NCBI GenBank assembly: GCA_019241735.1
Contig: JAFAWN010000457.1
Location: forward strand, 1-5,691
Source: Terriglobales bacterium
GTDB lineage: Bacteria; Acidobacteriota; Terriglobia; Terriglobales; Acidobacteriaceae
Direction of reading: 5' to 3'
DNA length: 5,691 bases
Numbering within the stretch: the first letter of the stretch is position 1; each line of letters opens with the position of its first letter. The notes beneath the pieces are model-generated. The model did no database searches, had not been told where the DNA came from, and was given only the letters and a program-made list of their open reading frames with translations. The position numbers and the translations under genes were made by a program. Shown here in pieces: positions 4,111-5,691 of this stretch.

Positions 4111-5691
4111 TCATTGTCCTGTCAGGTATTTGTCGAACCACTCAACGGTGCGACGAATCGCATCGATCTGGTTCTCACGCTTTACAAAGCCGTGGCCTTC
4201 GTTCGGGTAGTAATGTGCACCAACCGTCTTGCCGCCTTTTTTGAGAAGATCCACAACCTGTACTGCCTCTTCTTTGGGCACGCGAGGATCGTTATCTCCC
4301 TGAAGAACGAGCAGTGGGGCTTTGACGTTTTGAATGTATGCGATCGGGGAGGAAGCCTCGTACACCTTCTTATCTTTTATCGGATCGCCGAGAAGAGCTT
4401 TCTCGTACTGCTGCAATTCCGCGTCGGAGTGTTGCAACATCGTCAACCAATCGATGATGCCGAACAATTCCACAGCAGCTGCCCAAATGTCTGGTGTTTT
4501 TCCAATCGCCATCAGGGTCATGAATCCGCCGTAGGAGCCACCGGTGATGCCGATTTTTCTAGAGTTAACGTAGCCGGTGGCTTCCAGAAACTTGGTTGCA
4601 TAAACTTCGTCCTGCAAGTCCCCGCCTCCCAGGTCCTGATAATTGGCACGTTGAAAATCCATGCCGTATCCAGTCGATCCACGTACATTCGGTGCAATAC
4701 AGATGTAACCCCGAGAGACCAGGGCAGCGATGCGGGGACTCCAGTAGTCGACGACTTGGCCCGTGGGTCCTCCGTGCGGCAAAACGAGAGCAGGATTAGT
4801 GCCATTCCGCTTCAAATTGAACGGCACCCACATCAGCGCGCTAATAGTTTTTCCGTCAAAAGATTTGTAATGGATTACTTGCGATTCCGGCATCGCGGCT
4901 GCGCTCAAGCTCGCAATTGCGCTTTTCGTCAGCTGCTGGGTCTTGCCAGACCCGATGTCGTAGACCAGATAGTTTGCTGGCTGGACCGAGCTTTCATGCG
5001 ACAACAACAGACGGTCTCCCAATGGTGAGAAAGAATTAGGATATGCTGGAAACACATTCAAACCGGTTTCGACAGGAATTTTCTGCGCACGTAGCGTTCC
5101 CGCCTCTACCAAGTAAGCGTCAATGAGGCCGTCTGCATTGATGGTGTAGGTGAATGATTTGCCGGATGGGGAAAAGTCCCCGGCGCTGGCGTCCCATTTG
5201 GTGTCTGTTACCCACCTGAGCTTCTTTGCCGCAACATCCAGCAGCGCAACGTTCTGGTATCCCCCATTTTGATTGGAGGTAATCATCAACGTTTTCCCGT
5301 CGGGCGACAAAGAAGAAGCCATATACAAGACCTTGCCTTGATGAGGTGTCAGGTTGGTGTCCTTCCCATTGGCCACCTCTACGGCGTAGACATCGGAGTC
5401 GGTGAAACTTATCTCGATTCTATTAGCGTACAAAGTTTTCCCATCCGGGCTCCAGGCAACGGAGTTCCAGGAATGATTTGGGGTCTCTTCGTGGGTCAAC
5501 TTAGCGACCCGGCGGGTGGACCAGTCCATCAGCGCGAGATCGTAAACCGTGCCTTGTTGGGGCTTATAATTCAGCGCGATGGTCTTGCCGTCTGGAGACC
5601 AGCGGGGCGACTCTTCGCGGACTTCTGTAGTATTAGTGAGATTCGTCGCCGTGCCACCATCGCTGGGGACGGCGAAAAGGTCCCAGAGTTC
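4111..5691 (-). CDS. S9-family prolyl oligopeptidase-type serine peptidase (N-terminus beyond window)
   Basis: The frame is open to the window edge: 526 residues are visible, and the family usually runs to about 650-700, so roughly the first 130-170 residues are missing. The first visible Met (5529-5527) is internal and not the start. The N-terminal part is a beta-propeller with TolB/PD40-like strands: WSPDG at visible residues 31-35 and 80-84, LSPDG 128-132, FSPSG 173-177 and FSPLG 221-225. The propeller normally gates access to the active site. The alpha/beta-hydrolase domain starts near residue 272. HGGP (306-309) is the oxyanion region. The triad is Ser386 in GGSYGG, Asp468 in GDNDPR and His500 in EGHGF; its spacing (82 and 32 residues) fits DPP/acylaminoacyl-peptidase-like S9 enzymes. 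It should cleave short peptides, perhaps after Pro or acylated residues; substrate and export cannot be judged without the N-terminus. It is convergent with the RHS remnant. Confidence 0.93.
   Translation of the reverse strand, partial: ELWDLFAVPSDGGTATNLTNTTEVREESPRWSPDGKTIALNYKPQQGTVYDLALMDWSTRRVAKLTHEETPNHSWNSVAWSPDGKTLYANRIEISFTDSDVYAVEVANGKDTNLTPHQGKVLYMASSLSPDGKTLMITSNQNGGYQNVALLDVAAKKLRWVTDTKWDASAGDFSPSGKSFTYTINADGLIDAYLVEAGTLRAQKIPVETGLNVFPAYPNSFSPLGDRLLLSHESSVQPANYLVYDIGSGKTQQLTKSAIASLSAAAMPESQVIHYKSFDGKTISALMWVPFNLKRNGTNPALVLPHGGPTGQVVDYWSPRIAALVSRGYICIAPNVRGSTGYGMDFQRANYQDLGGGDLQDEVYATKFLEATGYVNSRKIGITGGSYGGFMTLMAIGKTPDIWAAAVELFGIIDWLTMLQHSDAELQQYEKALLGDPIKDKKVYEASSPIAYIQNVKAPLLVLQGDNDPRVPKEEAVQVVDLLKKGGKTVGAHYYPNEGHGFVKRENQIDAIRRTVEWFDKYLTGQ

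Noticed and set aside
3894..4244. 116-aa plus-strand ORF spanning the RHS tip and the peptidase 3' end
   Set aside because: It overlaps the RHS tip in another frame and runs antisense into the peptidase; only its middle part (about 3948-4060) is kept as a weak observation.
3973..5028. 351-aa plus-strand ORF
   Set aside because: Most of it lies antisense to the S9 peptidase, whose catalytic motifs prove the other strand codes. Its translation has no recognisable domain; such long shadows are common in GC-rich genes.

Overview
The window looks like a piece of a soil-type, moderately GC-rich bacterial chromosome. The best guess is Acidobacteriota (Koribacter-like Terriglobia). That rests on general resemblance only: the style of the RHS core fragment, the short palindromic intergenic repeats built on GTGCCCCA...CTTTGCG, and the gene mix. 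No marker gene proves it.

Layout. (1) Positions 1-91 probably hold the last codons of a plus-strand gene that starts outside the window. A strong imperfect hairpin (97-146) separates it from the convergent gene pair. (2) On the minus strand, read right to left, an EVE-domain protein (1490-1110) is followed after 43 nt by a YdbC/PdxI-like aldo/keto reductase (1066-155); they are likely co-transcribed. (3) A 157-nt divergent intergenic region leads to a plus-strand cluster: a family I inorganic pyrophosphatase (1648-2190), then two small four-helix membrane proteins of the DUF3147 type (2226-2576 and 2573-3010) joined by an ATGA overlap. A possible 8-codon mini-ORF is coupled to the first of them in the same way. 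(4) Positions 3033-3159 are a composite repeat: two 37-bp inverted copies of a hairpin unit that is related to the hairpin at 97-146. (5) Immediately after it lies a 5'-truncated, frameshifted RHS/YD-repeat core fragment with a C-terminal tip of unknown function (about 3161-3954). (6) After 156 nt without a recognisable gene, a convergent minus-strand S9-family prolyl oligopeptidase-type serine peptidase fills the rest of the window. Its catalytic triad is visible and its N-terminus lies outside.

How the genes fit together. The housekeeping-type genes (pyrophosphatase, aldo/keto reductase, EVE protein, peptidase) do not form an obvious single pathway. The accessory signal is concentrated in 3011-4110, where a palindromic repeat abuts a decayed RHS fragment. 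That is what an orphan RHS tip left behind by rearrangement would look like. The points most worth following up are the hairpin-repeat family, the repairable RHS frameshift and its tip, the coupled DUF3147 pair with its mini-ORF, and the atypical active-site residues of the pyrophosphatase. I see no tRNA, rRNA, CRISPR array, transposase or complete mobile element.
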